Positions 1-9,299 of a DNA stretch of 64,000 nucleotides are shown piece by piece; position 1 is the stretch's first letter; each line of letters starts with the position of its first letter. The DNA lies in the NCBI GenBank assembly GCA_013289585.1, contig JABCZR010000006.1, positions 1 through 64,000 on the forward strand. Direction: 5' to 3'. The position numbers were made by a program, and so were the translations under genes. The notes under the pieces are model-generated. The model was not told the origin of the DNA. It saw only the letters and a program-made list of their open reading frames with translations, and did no database searches. This stretch comes from Acidobacteriota bacterium (GTDB lineage: Bacteria > Acidobacteriota > Terriglobia > Acidiferrales > UBA7541).

Positions 1-184
1 TGGTCGTCGATGCAGAGAAGAAAGAAAACGAAAGAAAACGAAAGAGAAAAACTCTTTTAGGTGAAAAGAAAGAAGTGTCATCAAAAAGAGCTTGCCAGGG
101 CCGACATTGTTAGAGATGTCCGGTAAGCCGACTAACCAGGACTTGGCCAACTTCATGAGGTAGAATTTCGCAAGTGGGCGAACA

Positions 185-583
185 ATGACAAAATCTCTTG
201 CGAGAACTGCGGCTCTAGCGCTCACGCTTTTCGTTGCTGTCGTCATCGGCTGGGCTCTGACTTATCCATCCGACAGCGACCCCAAGAACATCAAGTACGT
301 CCTCTGGAAAAACGGCCTCTACGGAATGAACCTTGATACTGTGACGGGCACGATGATTGGCGATGCCAGCCGTGAGAAGTTGGTTGTAGGTAAGACAAGA
401 ACCCAATTGCGAGAAAGGTTTGGCTATCTCTCGACGCCTGCAGATGTATCGCCATATCTGAGAGGCTGTTATCAGGACTCCGCCTGGAAAGACCGAGATG
501 CGCTCTTCATCCGAAAGAGCCCCTGGATGGTGATTTTTGACGGCGACAAAGCAACAGAGCTTGTGCTCATTAAGGGGTGTTGA
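185..583 (+). CDS. hypothetical protein with N-terminal hydrophobic/signal segment
   Basis: 132 aa ORF; N-terminus ARTAALALTLFVAVVIGWALTYP is membrane-anchor-like. Confidence 0.6.
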   Translation: MTKSLARTAALALTLFVAVVIGWALTYPSDSDPKNIKYVLWKNGLYGMNLDTVTGTMIGDASREKLVVGKTRTQLRERFGYLSTPADVSPYLRGCYQDSAWKDRDALFIRKSPWMVIFDGDKATELVLIKGC

Positions 584-633
584 CTGAACGCATTGACCGG
601 AAACCAGTCCCAGGAAGACGTTCAAGTATTTTC

Positions 634-1065
634 CTACACTGCGTGCTTAGGTTTCTCGCCGACCCATGTCACAGCCGCATCGCGGCCAGCAATATTGATG
701 CATGCATTCCAATCGTCAACAAAGAAGCAGTAACACCAACTTCCAGCAGGGAGCTTTGCAACTAAATCCGGCACGAAAGGCGGAGCACCGTCCTTTGCCT
801 TGGCCCCGGTCACCAGAATCGGTTTTCCGCTCGGAACAAAGGGATACGTTGAGTAAGGCGGGTCAATCGAACAGAAACATAAACCTTCAACGACCAGTGT
901 CGCTTCCTGATACGCCTGACTCTCCGGCCCTGGGTCGTCGGGCCATCCGACCAATAAATTCAGATGGAATTTCGCAATCCCGGCCGCATAGTCCAGTTCA
1001 AATGAAAATATCTCTGCGTCATGGAATCCATTCGGCAACGCGTCTTCTAGCTCTTCCAAAGTCAC
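634..1065 (-). CDS. hypothetical protein
   Basis: 143 aa ORF of normal composition; starts MTLEELEDALPNGFHDAEIFSFELDY. Confidence 0.6.
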   Translation of the reverse strand: MTLEELEDALPNGFHDAEIFSFELDYAAGIAKFHLNLLVGWPDDPGPESQAYQEATLVVEGLCFCSIDPPYSTYPFVPSGKPILVTGAKAKDGAPPFVPDLVAKLPAGSWCYCFFVDDWNACINIAGRDAAVTWVGEKPKHAV

Positions 1066-1272
1066 AGGTTTTTCTCCGAACGACAGGATGTCAGATTGTC
1101 AGCCAGTGTACACAAGCCCCACCAGGACTGGCACTAACATCAACTCCTGATTAACGCGCTAACCGTCCAAGTGAAGTATTACTTCACATCTCCGGTAAGG
1201 CGATTTACCGGGCACTGGCTGGCGAAGGGAAAGCTATCGATGGTACTTATCCGAACCAAGGGTTTTTGGACT

Positions 1273-1713
1273 CTACCCTGAAGGCCACAAGTCCACTTTT
1301 ATCCCTGCCTTTTCTAGAAGGCGTACCAATTCTTCTTTGTTTCTTTTGATTCGCGCATCGTCGCCGCGGGCACGCACACCGTTCTCCTGCACCGCTACGA
1401 CAAGGCCATAGGGCCATTCCATTGGCGGCAGTTTTTCCAAGTACGCGACCACTTCCACAGGCGACATGGTCGGAGCTTCCGTAGCGGCGCTGATTGGACG
1501 GGCATCAATTCCATTTGCTTTCACCATCAGATACGGGTTCTGCCAATCACGCGCATCCCTAACGGAGCGGTACTTATTGGCGTCTGGGGGAGGGATGCGA
1601 TTCTTGAGCAGGGATGCTTCGGTGTCGGCGACTCTCTGCATACTCGTGGGCTGCGAGCAGGAAACAAAAGCAATTGCTGCACACAGGAAAGCCGCGAGTA
1701 GGCTTCGGGCCAT
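1273..1713 (-). CDS. putative lipoprotein, hypothetical
   Basis: Start chosen at internal Met; MARSLLAAFLCAAIAFVSCSQ resembles a lipoprotein signal. Confidence 0.55.
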   Translation of the reverse strand: MARSLLAAFLCAAIAFVSCSQPTSMQRVADTEASLLKNRIPPPDANKYRSVRDARDWQNPYLMVKANGIDARPISAATEAPTMSPVEVVAYLEKLPPMEWPYGLVVAVQENGVRARGDDARIKRNKEELVRLLEKAGIKVDLWPSG

Positions 1714-1902
1714 GTATCGCATTCTAGACCGAATCTGTTCCGCAATCACGCGGGGCAGTCTGGCAAAATCACCGTCAGGTCCTGATAAACGCGGAAACCG
1801 GACAAGTGAGGTAATACTGTATGTGTCCGGCATGGACCGGCAGCTGCTACAATTCCTAGTACTCCGCCTTGGCTTGCTTTAGGACGCCGATGATAAGATT
1901 CG

Positions 1903-3522
1903 TTGATGCCACTAAGCGAAATTGAAACAAAAATAGTTAAGTCAGTCGTGGACAGGTTCATGAACTCTAAGGAGGCCACCAAGCGTAAAGACCTGGTGAC
2001 CAACTTTAGAGCGCCCCAAGCGGTAGACCGATTGATTAATGCTGGAATTCTGAAGGAACTCGATAACGACAAGAACTTGGCGCCCTCGGCGCTCGGAGTT
2101 GAATTCTCAGAAGACTCGGATTCCGTAGTACGAGCGAAGTTGTCTTTGGAATTCGTTTTGCAGGCTCTCCAAAATCTTTACGATGTCACGCCCGAGGGGA
2201 AGCAAATCTCGCGCAATGAAATCCAGATCGAAGTAAACAAAACGCGGGGAGAAACTGCGTCGGAAGTGATTCAGCGTGGACTCTACTTCCTCCAAGAATT
2301 TCCAGCTCTAACTTCCTACGGCCCAGCACCAGGCCCGGTTCGGCACCCAGTGTTCAACCTTGAGTGGTTGCAGATTTCGGAACAAATCGTCACGATCGAT
2401 GTAAATAATGCTTGGCATGAACACATCCAGAACCGTAGACGGAGGAGCGAATCAATCAGTAGTACTGTGGAGATGACCACACCAGCAGATTCAGGACTAT
2501 CGAACGAGTCCGACGACCGCACGTTTGCTCGCCTTGCCATCGATGAAGCGCGAAAGAGCGTCCCGGAGAACGACGGCAGACCGCATCCTTGGGTGGGAGC
2601 CGTAGTGGTAAAAGATGGCAAAGTGCTTGGTACAGCACACCGAGGAGAGGTGCGCGGCAACCACGCTGAGTTTGTCGCGTTAGAGAGAAACCTCTCTGAT
2701 GTAGCTGTTGCGGGTGCCACAGTGTATACAACCCTTGAGCCATGCACCACACGTAATCCTCCCAAAATTCCCTGTGTGGACAGACTAATCGCACGCAGAG
2801 TGGCGCGTGTTGTCATCGGAATTCTGGACCCTGACGAAAGAATCAGAGGGAAGGGACAGCGAAAATTGAGCAATGCCGGAATCGCAACCTCTTTATTCCC
2901 GCACGACTTGGCAATGGAGGTTGAAGAACTGAACCGCGAATTCACGCAGTTTTGTGAGCAGCATACGCTCAACCCGTCTTTGCCGACCACGGACGAAGAT
3001 CAGTCAAGCTGGCCCGACGTTATTCTGGAATGCCAATGGCCTTCGTTGGTACATGAGGCTAAGATTCCCGGCTCCCACACCGTTAGAAAAAGACCCTGGA
3101 TACTCCGGTATAGAGGTCCTGGCGCAGTCTATAACGTCCGCGTCCACGACATAGATTTCGGCGCGTATAAAGCCTCGTTCCCCTTTCCAGTGCCAACACT
3201 GACTGACACCGCGTCTGTACACCCGATTATTTGTCGGAAATCAGATGGACTGGTCATTACTACCCATGATCTGGAATCTCTTATACAAAATCCACCTTCG
3301 GGATGCGATGTCCAGCAATATGCTGTTGAAATCGATGGAGCCGAAGGTGAGGAAATTCAGCTTGGGGATTTCATACTCGAAGTAGAGATTTCGGTTACGA
3401 TCAGTTACGATGATAAGAATGGAAATCAATTTAAGATTAAATACCTTCTCCGCTACGACACCTATATGGAAAAGGGCGAGATGATGCGGCTAGGCAGAAT
3501 TGAAAAGGTCACGCCCAAATAG
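1903..3522 (+). CDS. RibD-like cytidine/pyrimidine deaminase-domain protein with N-terminal winged-helix-like region and C-terminal extension
   Basis: 539 aa; zinc deaminase motifs GNHAEFVAL (HAE) and EPCTTRNPPKIPC (PC..C); ATHRGE-like RibD context HPWVGAVVVKDGKVLG. Confidence 0.85.
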   Translation: MMPLSEIETKIVKSVVDRFMNSKEATKRKDLVTNFRAPQAVDRLINAGILKELDNDKNLAPSALGVEFSEDSDSVVRAKLSLEFVLQALQNLYDVTPEGKQISRNEIQIEVNKTRGETASEVIQRGLYFLQEFPALTSYGPAPGPVRHPVFNLEWLQISEQIVTIDVNNAWHEHIQNRRRRSESISSTVEMTTPADSGLSNESDDRTFARLAIDEARKSVPENDGRPHPWVGAVVVKDGKVLGTAHRGEVRGNHAEFVALERNLSDVAVAGATVYTTLEPCTTRNPPKIPCVDRLIARRVARVVIGILDPDERIRGKGQRKLSNAGIATSLFPHDLAMEVEELNREFTQFCEQHTLNPSLPTTDEDQSSWPDVILECQWPSLVHEAKIPGSHTVRKRPWILRYRGPGAVYNVRVHDIDFGAYKASFPFPVPTLTDTASVHPIICRKSDGLVITTHDLESLIQNPPSGCDVQQYAVEIDGAEGEEIQLGDFILEVEISVTISYDDKNGNQFKIKYLLRYDTYMEKGEMMRLGRIEKVTPK

Positions 3523-3653
3523 TTCACGACATCATTTTCGCGAATGATTTGTGCATCAGCCCCGGACCTGCGATGGTCAAGATGTCTTGCGATCTGTGGC
3601 AAAAGAAGTAGAATTAATTCCCCTACCTTTGCCAAATCCATTTCCGAGTTCCC

Positions 3654-3953
3654 ATGTCGATTAGCAAATGCATCGTCCGGTTGAACGACAGCCACGATAC
3701 CGAGCACAGTGTCGTCGTCTACGCAGAATCCTTATATGAAGCCGTCGTTCGCGGATTGAATCAGTTGGGGGATGTAGGATGGGAATCCGACTCGGGTGAA
3801 ACAATAAAAGAAGTCGAGGTAGAAATTCACCAAGAGCCGACCAAGCATGTTGTGGATGTCCCGAAGCTATTGAAGTGGGTTCAGCAAAATTCCATGTATC
3901 CGGGACAAGAAACCCGAAAGGAAAAGCTGAGGAAGTTACTCGGCAGACGGTAG
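3654..3953 (+). CDS. small hypothetical protein
   Basis: 99 aa ORF with charged C-terminus, plausible start ATG. Confidence 0.6.
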   Translation: MSISKCIVRLNDSHDTEHSVVVYAESLYEAVVRGLNQLGDVGWESDSGETIKEVEVEIHQEPTKHVVDVPKLLKWVQQNSMYPGQETRKEKLRKLLGRR

Positions 3954-3964
3954 GGCCAGCCGCC

Positions 3965-4942
3965 TTACTCGTTGTTTTGCAGCATCGGTGAATCGGCAGG
4001 CTTGTCGGAAAAGTAGATCATCGCCACCGAACTGCGCGGCACGAAGATCGCTTTCAATTCCTTCGGCCCCACAATATAAAAGCCCTCGTCCGACTCTTCG
4101 ATCAACTGCGCCTGCACAGACCTGTTCGGGCTAAGCAAAGAGTCCCTTGAGAAGTAAATGGTGACATTCGCAGGTGTCCCGCCGCCCCACGACGCTTTAA
4201 GATGCGGATAGAGTTCCCGCGAGAATATCAGTAATAGGCCGAAGAGAAGGACTAGCGGCTTGGACCACTCCCCATCCTCCGCGAGATTCCTGCCAGTTCG
4301 TACTTCGAATTCCAGCTTCACTGCCAAAGTGGTCGCGAAAAACCAGAGAGCCAGAGTCGAAAAGTCAAACTGGTGGTAGGTGAAAACGTTGCGGACAGAG
4401 AAACTGACAGAATACAGAGCGAGAGAAACTGAGAGAGTTGCCACAATCCACTGAGGAGCTGTTTTCTTTTTCACCGAAACTTGAAGCAATATCATAGCAG
4501 CCAGCCCGAAGAGCGATACGGCCCAACCCCACTTCCCGGGAGGCAGATAATTTGGATTAGGAGGAAAATCAAACAGTAGATTGCCGAGCGGCAGACTCAG
4601 ACTGCAACTTCCAATCCACAGAAAGAACGCATTTCGCGCAATTCTTGACCACGGTTCGGTCCTATATCTCAACGCGATGGAAGTGGGTATTGCTGTGAAG
4701 AGAAAGAACCACGCCCCGGCAGCAAGAATTCTAGGACGAAACGGATTGGTACCAACGAAGCCGTATTTGGAGTGGTAGATCGAGATTATGAGGAAGCCTG
4801 AGGCATACAATGCGATCACGATTCCTGCGACCGCTTTCGAGAGAGTTTCGGCCCACGGGCCTGCGGTTGTTAGAAATTCTCGTTTAGGCTGGATTAGTTG
4901 CTGCTCTGCTTCTGCCAAAACCCGGATTCTATCCCAAAACAC
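3965..4942 (-). CDS. multi-pass membrane protein, hypothetical
   Basis: 325 aa with several hydrophobic segments. Confidence 0.7.
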   Translation of the reverse strand: MFWDRIRVLAEAEQQLIQPKREFLTTAGPWAETLSKAVAGIVIALYASGFLIISIYHSKYGFVGTNPFRPRILAAGAWFFLFTAIPTSIALRYRTEPWSRIARNAFFLWIGSCSLSLPLGNLLFDFPPNPNYLPPGKWGWAVSLFGLAAMILLQVSVKKKTAPQWIVATLSVSLALYSVSFSVRNVFTYHQFDFSTLALWFFATTLAVKLEFEVRTGRNLAEDGEWSKPLVLLFGLLLIFSRELYPHLKASWGGGTPANVTIYFSRDSLLSPNRSVQAQLIEESDEGFYIVGPKELKAIFVPRSSVAMIYFSDKPADSPMLQNNE

Positions 4943-5124
4943 AGGATACGTACTCTTATCGTAACTCAGCTTTTGAGATAGAATCCGCCCGATGGAGAAG
5001 AAGTACGGGAAGAAAAATCTTCTCGTGGCCGATTTCGGATGGGATGTTCAACGGGAAACTCTCTGCGTTGCGTTGGGTCTTAGGTGACGAGTGGGACGTG
5101 CCGACAGCTAACCAAGGAGCCTCA

Positions 5125-5199
5125 ATGATGGACGACGACTCTAAGGACAGCCTTGAATCCGCTGTTGAACAAGTGGAGACAGCAAGGGTAGCCGCCTAG
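5125..5199 (+). CDS. candidate microprotein MMDDDSKDSLESAVEQVETARVAA
   Basis: AAGGAG SD at 5113-5118, 24 codons, TAG stop at 5197-5199, terminator just downstream. Confidence 0.4.
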   Translation: MMDDDSKDSLESAVEQVETARVAA

Positions 5200-5225
5200 T
5201 TCCTGCCGGAACCTCAGCCGTCAGG

Positions 5226-5273
5226 TAGGGTCGGATAGAGAAGGTAAAACCCACTATCCGGCCCTATTTTCTT
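5226..5273 (+). terminator. rho-independent terminator
   Basis: 13-bp stem TAGGGTCGGATAG/CTATCCGGCCCTA (one G-U) followed by TTTTCTT. Confidence 0.8.
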
Positions 5274-5315
5274 GTAAGATTCTTTTTCCTTGGAGACGGC
5301 AAAAGGAGACACCTT

Positions 5316-6443
5316 ATGAGTGGCAGACGCACTTTCCTTGGGAACGCAACCGCCGCCGTGGTTATAACGAAAATCTCACCGTTGAGGTCGCTCGGGTTCG
5401 CAACGGAAGGTCCGGAAACGATTCTTCCAACAATGTCAGACCGCGAGAAAGCTGGGCTTCGCGGCCCCGTTGCAGCTTGTTTTGAGGAACAAGACTTGAA
5501 CGACGCAGGAAAGTATTCATGTACGACGGAATACAGTCTTGACGGAAAACACGTCGCGAGTCGCAGTATTCATCCGGTTGGCGGAGAGAGTGTCAGCACG
5601 TTTACCTACGACGATGATGGCCGTTTAATCAAAATTACTGGAGGCCCGCCGAACGGGCCCAGCACTGAGAGCCTTTACACCTACTCCGTCCAACACGATG
5701 AGCAGAACCGCAAAATTGTGACCAAAGGCTTTGACCCTGAGACTCTCCAACGAGCACAAGGCGCTATGGTCTGCGGTTCCCTTTGGGACGCCGCTGTTTG
5801 GTCGGGCGTTGGGGTGCCCGTTGGCGGCACTCTCACTTTAATCCACAACAACGAAGATCAACCCATTGAGGCGCAAATGCGCGACGGTGATGGGCGAATT
5901 GTGAACCGATTGGTTCGCACCTACGATGCGAATGGACGAGTCCTTGAAGAGAAGAGAATCCAGGTGAATCCTGAGTTTGACTGTGAGACAACCGAACAGG
6001 AGCGAGAATTCAAAAACCCCGAGGAAGAAGTAATGCATCGAGCCATGGTACTGACGCTCAGCGGTCAGCTTGCCTCGGGATTATCCTACACTCGCGATGC
6101 CCAAGGCCGTGTAATCGAAGAGCGCATTGGCAGTTTCGCGTTTGCTAAAGTTACGACAACCAAATACAACGAACAGGGCTACAAAGCCGAGGAGCAACTA
6201 GCTTTCATTGGAAAGTCTGTCAGCCCGGTAGGAACTCTCTGCTCAGCGGACGAAAATAGCACCCTAACCCCGAGCGAACCCGCCGCAGAACTACCAATTT
6301 CAGTTGTTCGAGTGGTCTCCGATATTGCCTATTCCTACGAATACGACGGCAACGGCAACTGGACGCGGCAAAATTGGAATGCCCGCACCAGACCAAACGA
6401 CCCGCCCATCCGTGTTCATCGCCGCACGATTACTTATTACTAG
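5316..6443 (+). CDS. secreted YD/RHS-repeat-like protein
   Basis: Tat-like SGRRTFLGNATAAV start; repeated YDDDGRL / YDANGRVLEE / RDAQGRVIEE / YEYDGNGNW motifs. Confidence 0.75.
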   Translation: MSGRRTFLGNATAAVVITKISPLRSLGFATEGPETILPTMSDREKAGLRGPVAACFEEQDLNDAGKYSCTTEYSLDGKHVASRSIHPVGGESVSTFTYDDDGRLIKITGGPPNGPSTESLYTYSVQHDEQNRKIVTKGFDPETLQRAQGAMVCGSLWDAAVWSGVGVPVGGTLTLIHNNEDQPIEAQMRDGDGRIVNRLVRTYDANGRVLEEKRIQVNPEFDCETTEQEREFKNPEEEVMHRAMVLTLSGQLASGLSYTRDAQGRVIEERIGSFAFAKVTTTKYNEQGYKAEEQLAFIGKSVSPVGTLCSADENSTLTPSEPAAELPISVVRVVSDIAYSYEYDGNGNWTRQNWNARTRPNDPPIRVHRRTITYY

Positions 6444-6455
6444 ACCTACGGGAGT

Positions 6456-6716
6456 TTATCCAAGCGAGGGGACAGACCGGGATTTGTTCTGTTTCTTGAA
6501 GCGTAGAACCACAGTTTTGACGGGGTGTCCTACTGGTGCGTCTTCGGGCAAAGTGTAAAAACCATTGGCAAGATCGTGCACATAAAGGCAGTTTGTCCGT
6601 GGGCAAACAAAACATGGTTTTGGAAACGGTTCAGAGTTTTGTTGAATCCAGTGGGTTGCCGCAACCATAAAGGTTCCGTGGATTGGACAAATTGGGCGGA
6701 GATCGTTCACTAACAC
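6456..6716 (-). CDS. small protein with Cys-rich putative zinc-binding motif
   Basis: 86 aa ORF with CPIHG ... CFVCPRTNC pattern. Confidence 0.4.
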   Translation of the reverse strand: MLVNDLRPICPIHGTFMVAATHWIQQNSEPFPKPCFVCPRTNCLYVHDLANGFYTLPEDAPVGHPVKTVVLRFKKQNKSRSVPSLG

Positions 6717-6772
6717 GATGCCCCTACTTTATCACGCCTTGGTTGGGCTGCTGACAGCGACTCTGAACGAAA

Positions 6773-7084
6773 TCAAACAGCGCACTGCACATTATGATAT
6801 TTCTTGCCCCCGTCCCGCTGATAGCCAGCGCGAGGTCCAAAGAACCGATGCTGCAGAACAGTGACATTGGATATTTCCGACAGGAGGTATTCGCGCCAGC
6901 CTTGAGTTTCTGGTGTCTCGCTGGCTCCGCCAAGACACCACGCACTAAGGGACAAATTCCCGGCCTCGTTATAGGCGACCATGTGCGGCTCAACTGTTCG
7001 GAAGCCTATGGCCTCATCTCCGGTGTAATAAATCCGGACGATATTCTGCGTTGCGATTGCGTGGCAAAGGGTGGCTTGGGGCAT
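6773..7084 (-). CDS. stand-alone WYL-like domain protein
   Basis: 103 aa; IVRIYYTGDEAIGFRTVEPHMVAYNEAGNLSLSAWCL...WREYLLSEISNVTVL fits WYL-domain pattern. Confidence 0.65.
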   Translation of the reverse strand: MPQATLCHAIATQNIVRIYYTGDEAIGFRTVEPHMVAYNEAGNLSLSAWCLGGASETPETQGWREYLLSEISNVTVLQHRFFGPRAGYQRDGGKKYHNVQCAV

Positions 7085-7257
7085 ATAGCCTCCAAACGCC
7101 CGGGACTAGGCGGAACGGCAGCTTAGGCACTCTTTCTAGAATAGTGGGAACATTATCTGCGTTAAATGGCCTGATTGCTACGCAAACGATGTGAGTGTTA
7201 GGCTCATCGAGCCGTGAATCCAAAGCGCCCAAATGTAGAGTCGATTCGCACGGCTAT

Positions 7258-7503
7258 GACATGCGCGTCGTCATAGAGGAAGACACCTTTCTTGAGGACA
7301 AAGGGAAGCTACGATATTCGCCTGAACAGCTTGACGAGATTCTTCGCAGCGTTATCGAGCGCATTGCTAAGAAACCCGAAGAATTGCTTAGTCTTGGGGC
7401 GGGTTTCGGAATGGTAAAAATAGACAGCGACCCGCCTCTGTACATCTGGTTTGCATTTGACGCCGAGTGCGTTCGTCTCCATCTGATAAAGGAAGGAGAA
7501 TGA
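7258..7503 (+). CDS. small hypothetical protein
   Basis: MRVVIEEDTFLEDKGKLRYSPEQLDEILRSVIERI...; internal ATG chosen. Confidence 0.5.
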   Translation, partial: DMRVVIEEDTFLEDKGKLRYSPEQLDEILRSVIERIAKKPEELLSLGAGFGMVKIDSDPPLYIWFAFDAECVRLHLIKEGE

Positions 7504-7589
7504 GCGTCGTAGACTCGCCGCCCAAGCCTAGTAGCGGGGTCTCGGGACTGAGTTAACCCTTAGACGACTGGCCTTATAGGGTTAGGAAT

Positions 7590-8180
7590 TTGCGATTCCA
7601 GAAACATGCCAGACTTCCTTTGAGGTGGGTCATGGTCCAAACATTCCAACGGAAGAAAGTGTGTGCCAGTTTCACCGCACTCCTCGTGACTACACTGGTG
7701 CCTTTAAGCTTAACGAGCCAGCAACGTCCGGCCCGACCAGCATGGCCGAAGCAAGCGGGAGCCTATATCGCGACCTCAAGCGAAGCTATCCCTGCTTTCC
7801 CTCGTGAACTTAGCGGGTTTCGCTCCGAAGATGGGAAGGATTTTTGGGGCAAACCGTTTTCTGTTACGGGGACGATGCGAGTTTTTCAAGGCAACGGTTG
7901 GCTGGGAATATATAAGTTTCCGAGTACGATGAATGGCTGCTCTTCTGGTTTCTTCATGATTCGTTGGCGGTCTGCTTCTCCAGATACGCCCGTTCAGTCG
8001 AGCGTGCGTCCTTCCGCTGCAGTCGCAGGAAGTGGGGACACTAAGCCGGGGGCTTTCGGCTACATGTCTGGAACTAACTGTGAGCAACCGATGTTCAATT
8101 TTGGAGCTACACGAAATCGCAACGGCGCAACTTTAGTTGATATTCATTACGAATTGAAGTTCTGGCAGGCAGGACCGTAA
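7590..8180 (+). CDS. hypothetical secreted protein
   Basis: 196 aa ORF with hydrophobic N-terminal segment SFTALLVTTLVPLSLTSQ. Confidence 0.55.
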   Translation: MRFQKHARLPLRWVMVQTFQRKKVCASFTALLVTTLVPLSLTSQQRPARPAWPKQAGAYIATSSEAIPAFPRELSGFRSEDGKDFWGKPFSVTGTMRVFQGNGWLGIYKFPSTMNGCSSGFFMIRWRSASPDTPVQSSVRPSAAVAGSGDTKPGAFGYMSGTNCEQPMFNFGATRNRNGATLVDIHYELKFWQAGP

Positions 8181-8212
8181 TCAATCTTGCTGCCCGGCTA
8201 AGGCTGAGAATA

Positions 8213-8530
8213 TCAGGTCATTGAGTAACCAGCCGCCTTCCACGCCTCGACGCCGCCCTCTAGCACCTTGACGTTGGTAAAACCCTGCTTTCGATATTTC
8301 GCTGCCTGACCGACAGCGCTGGCTTCGCCGGGTCAACCTCAATAGAAAATGATTTCCTGTGTCTTCGGCAGCGACGCCACCCGGGACTGCAAGCTGGTGA
8401 AGGATATGGACCCGTCCAGATTTAGCATCCGGCACTTGGCCTCGTCCTCGTAAGCGCAAACTAGCAGGGCTTGGTTTGCTTTTGTCTTTGCGTGCGCTTG
8501 TTGCGCGCTGATTCGCTGGATGTCCACCAT
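8213..8530 (-). CDS. rhodanese-like protein with two in-frame UGA codons (candidate selenoprotein)
   Basis: Reading through TGA at 8339-8341 and 8333-8335 gives MVDIQRISAQQAHAKTKANQALLVCAYEDEAKCRMLNLDGSISFTSLQSRVASLPKTQEIIFY-U-G-U-PGEASAVGQAAKYRKQGFTNVKVLEGGVEAWKAAGYSMT; the two UGAs fall on the rhodanese C-x-C-P loop. Confidence 0.7.
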
Positions 8531-8768
8531 GTGACCTCTTTATAAGAGCGTACCACGTGCGGTTCAGCGAGTGGCCGTGCGCCCAATTTTGCGCACCAGC
8601 ATCCTAGGTGATTTAGATGTTTTGATAAGCGGACCAGAATCGCTCCACTTCCACGACGCATGACTCTCACCGAAACTCTCACCGAAGTGCTCAAAAACAC
8701 CCCAATTTTGCCTAACGCAACCTAACGTAAGTCGTTGAAAACACTAATAAACACTAGCTATTTCCCAC

Positions 8769-8808
8769 ATCCTAAGTCTTGCGCGTCTGCCAGTTCCGCC
8801 ATTTCGGG
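8769..8808 (-). pseudogene. truncated 5' half of a tRNA-Leu-like gene
   Basis: CCCGAAATGGCGGAACTGGCAGACGCGCAAGACTTAGGAT matches a tRNA-Leu acceptor/D-arm/anticodon 5' half, then similarity ends. Confidence 0.7.
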
Positions 8809-9299
8809 AGAACCATTCAAAATGGCACGCCAGGAGCCCCTGACATCTCTGAGATGCGCTCCGCCAATCGTCTGCGTATACCTCAAAGGCGAATTGGCCG
8901 TATAAGGCGATAGCAATCCCAGCCCAACGGATACCGCCATTCCCCCATTCCGGCTCCCTTCCTGAGGCTATGTTGCACAACGCAAAGGAGTTGGCGTTGG
9001 CTCGGATGGGCCATAAGGGTCAATTTTCAGTCCTCGTAAAACGGTGTGGGAGTGAACCCAAGAATGTCCTTGCCGTGGTGCCCCGTGTCCCTCTAGTCGT
9101 CAAAACCAGAATGATTTCTTGTCATTTCCCGGAACATGCAACCGTAAGAATTCAAAAGCCTTATGCATGAAAAAGTACGCTGCGGGGGGATTTTGAAAGA
9201 CGACAAAATGCACTAATTTTGGAGGAAATTTAAAACCCGCATTAGGCTGTGGAAGTAGGTTCCCGAGACTGGAGGGATGGTAGGGCCTCTTTCCTTCCT

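Noticed and set aside
5316-6443. RHS/polymorphic toxin system
   Set aside because: Only a few YD-like motifs, no toxin C-terminus, immunity gene or secretion module nearby
8181-8459. 92-aa minus ORF MRLRGRGQVPDAKSGRV...
   Set aside because: Different frame from the rhodanese; the UGA-readthrough frame gives the recognisable protein instead
8769-8808. Functional tRNA-Leu
   Set aside because: Only the 5' half is present; no variable arm, T-arm or 3' acceptor strand
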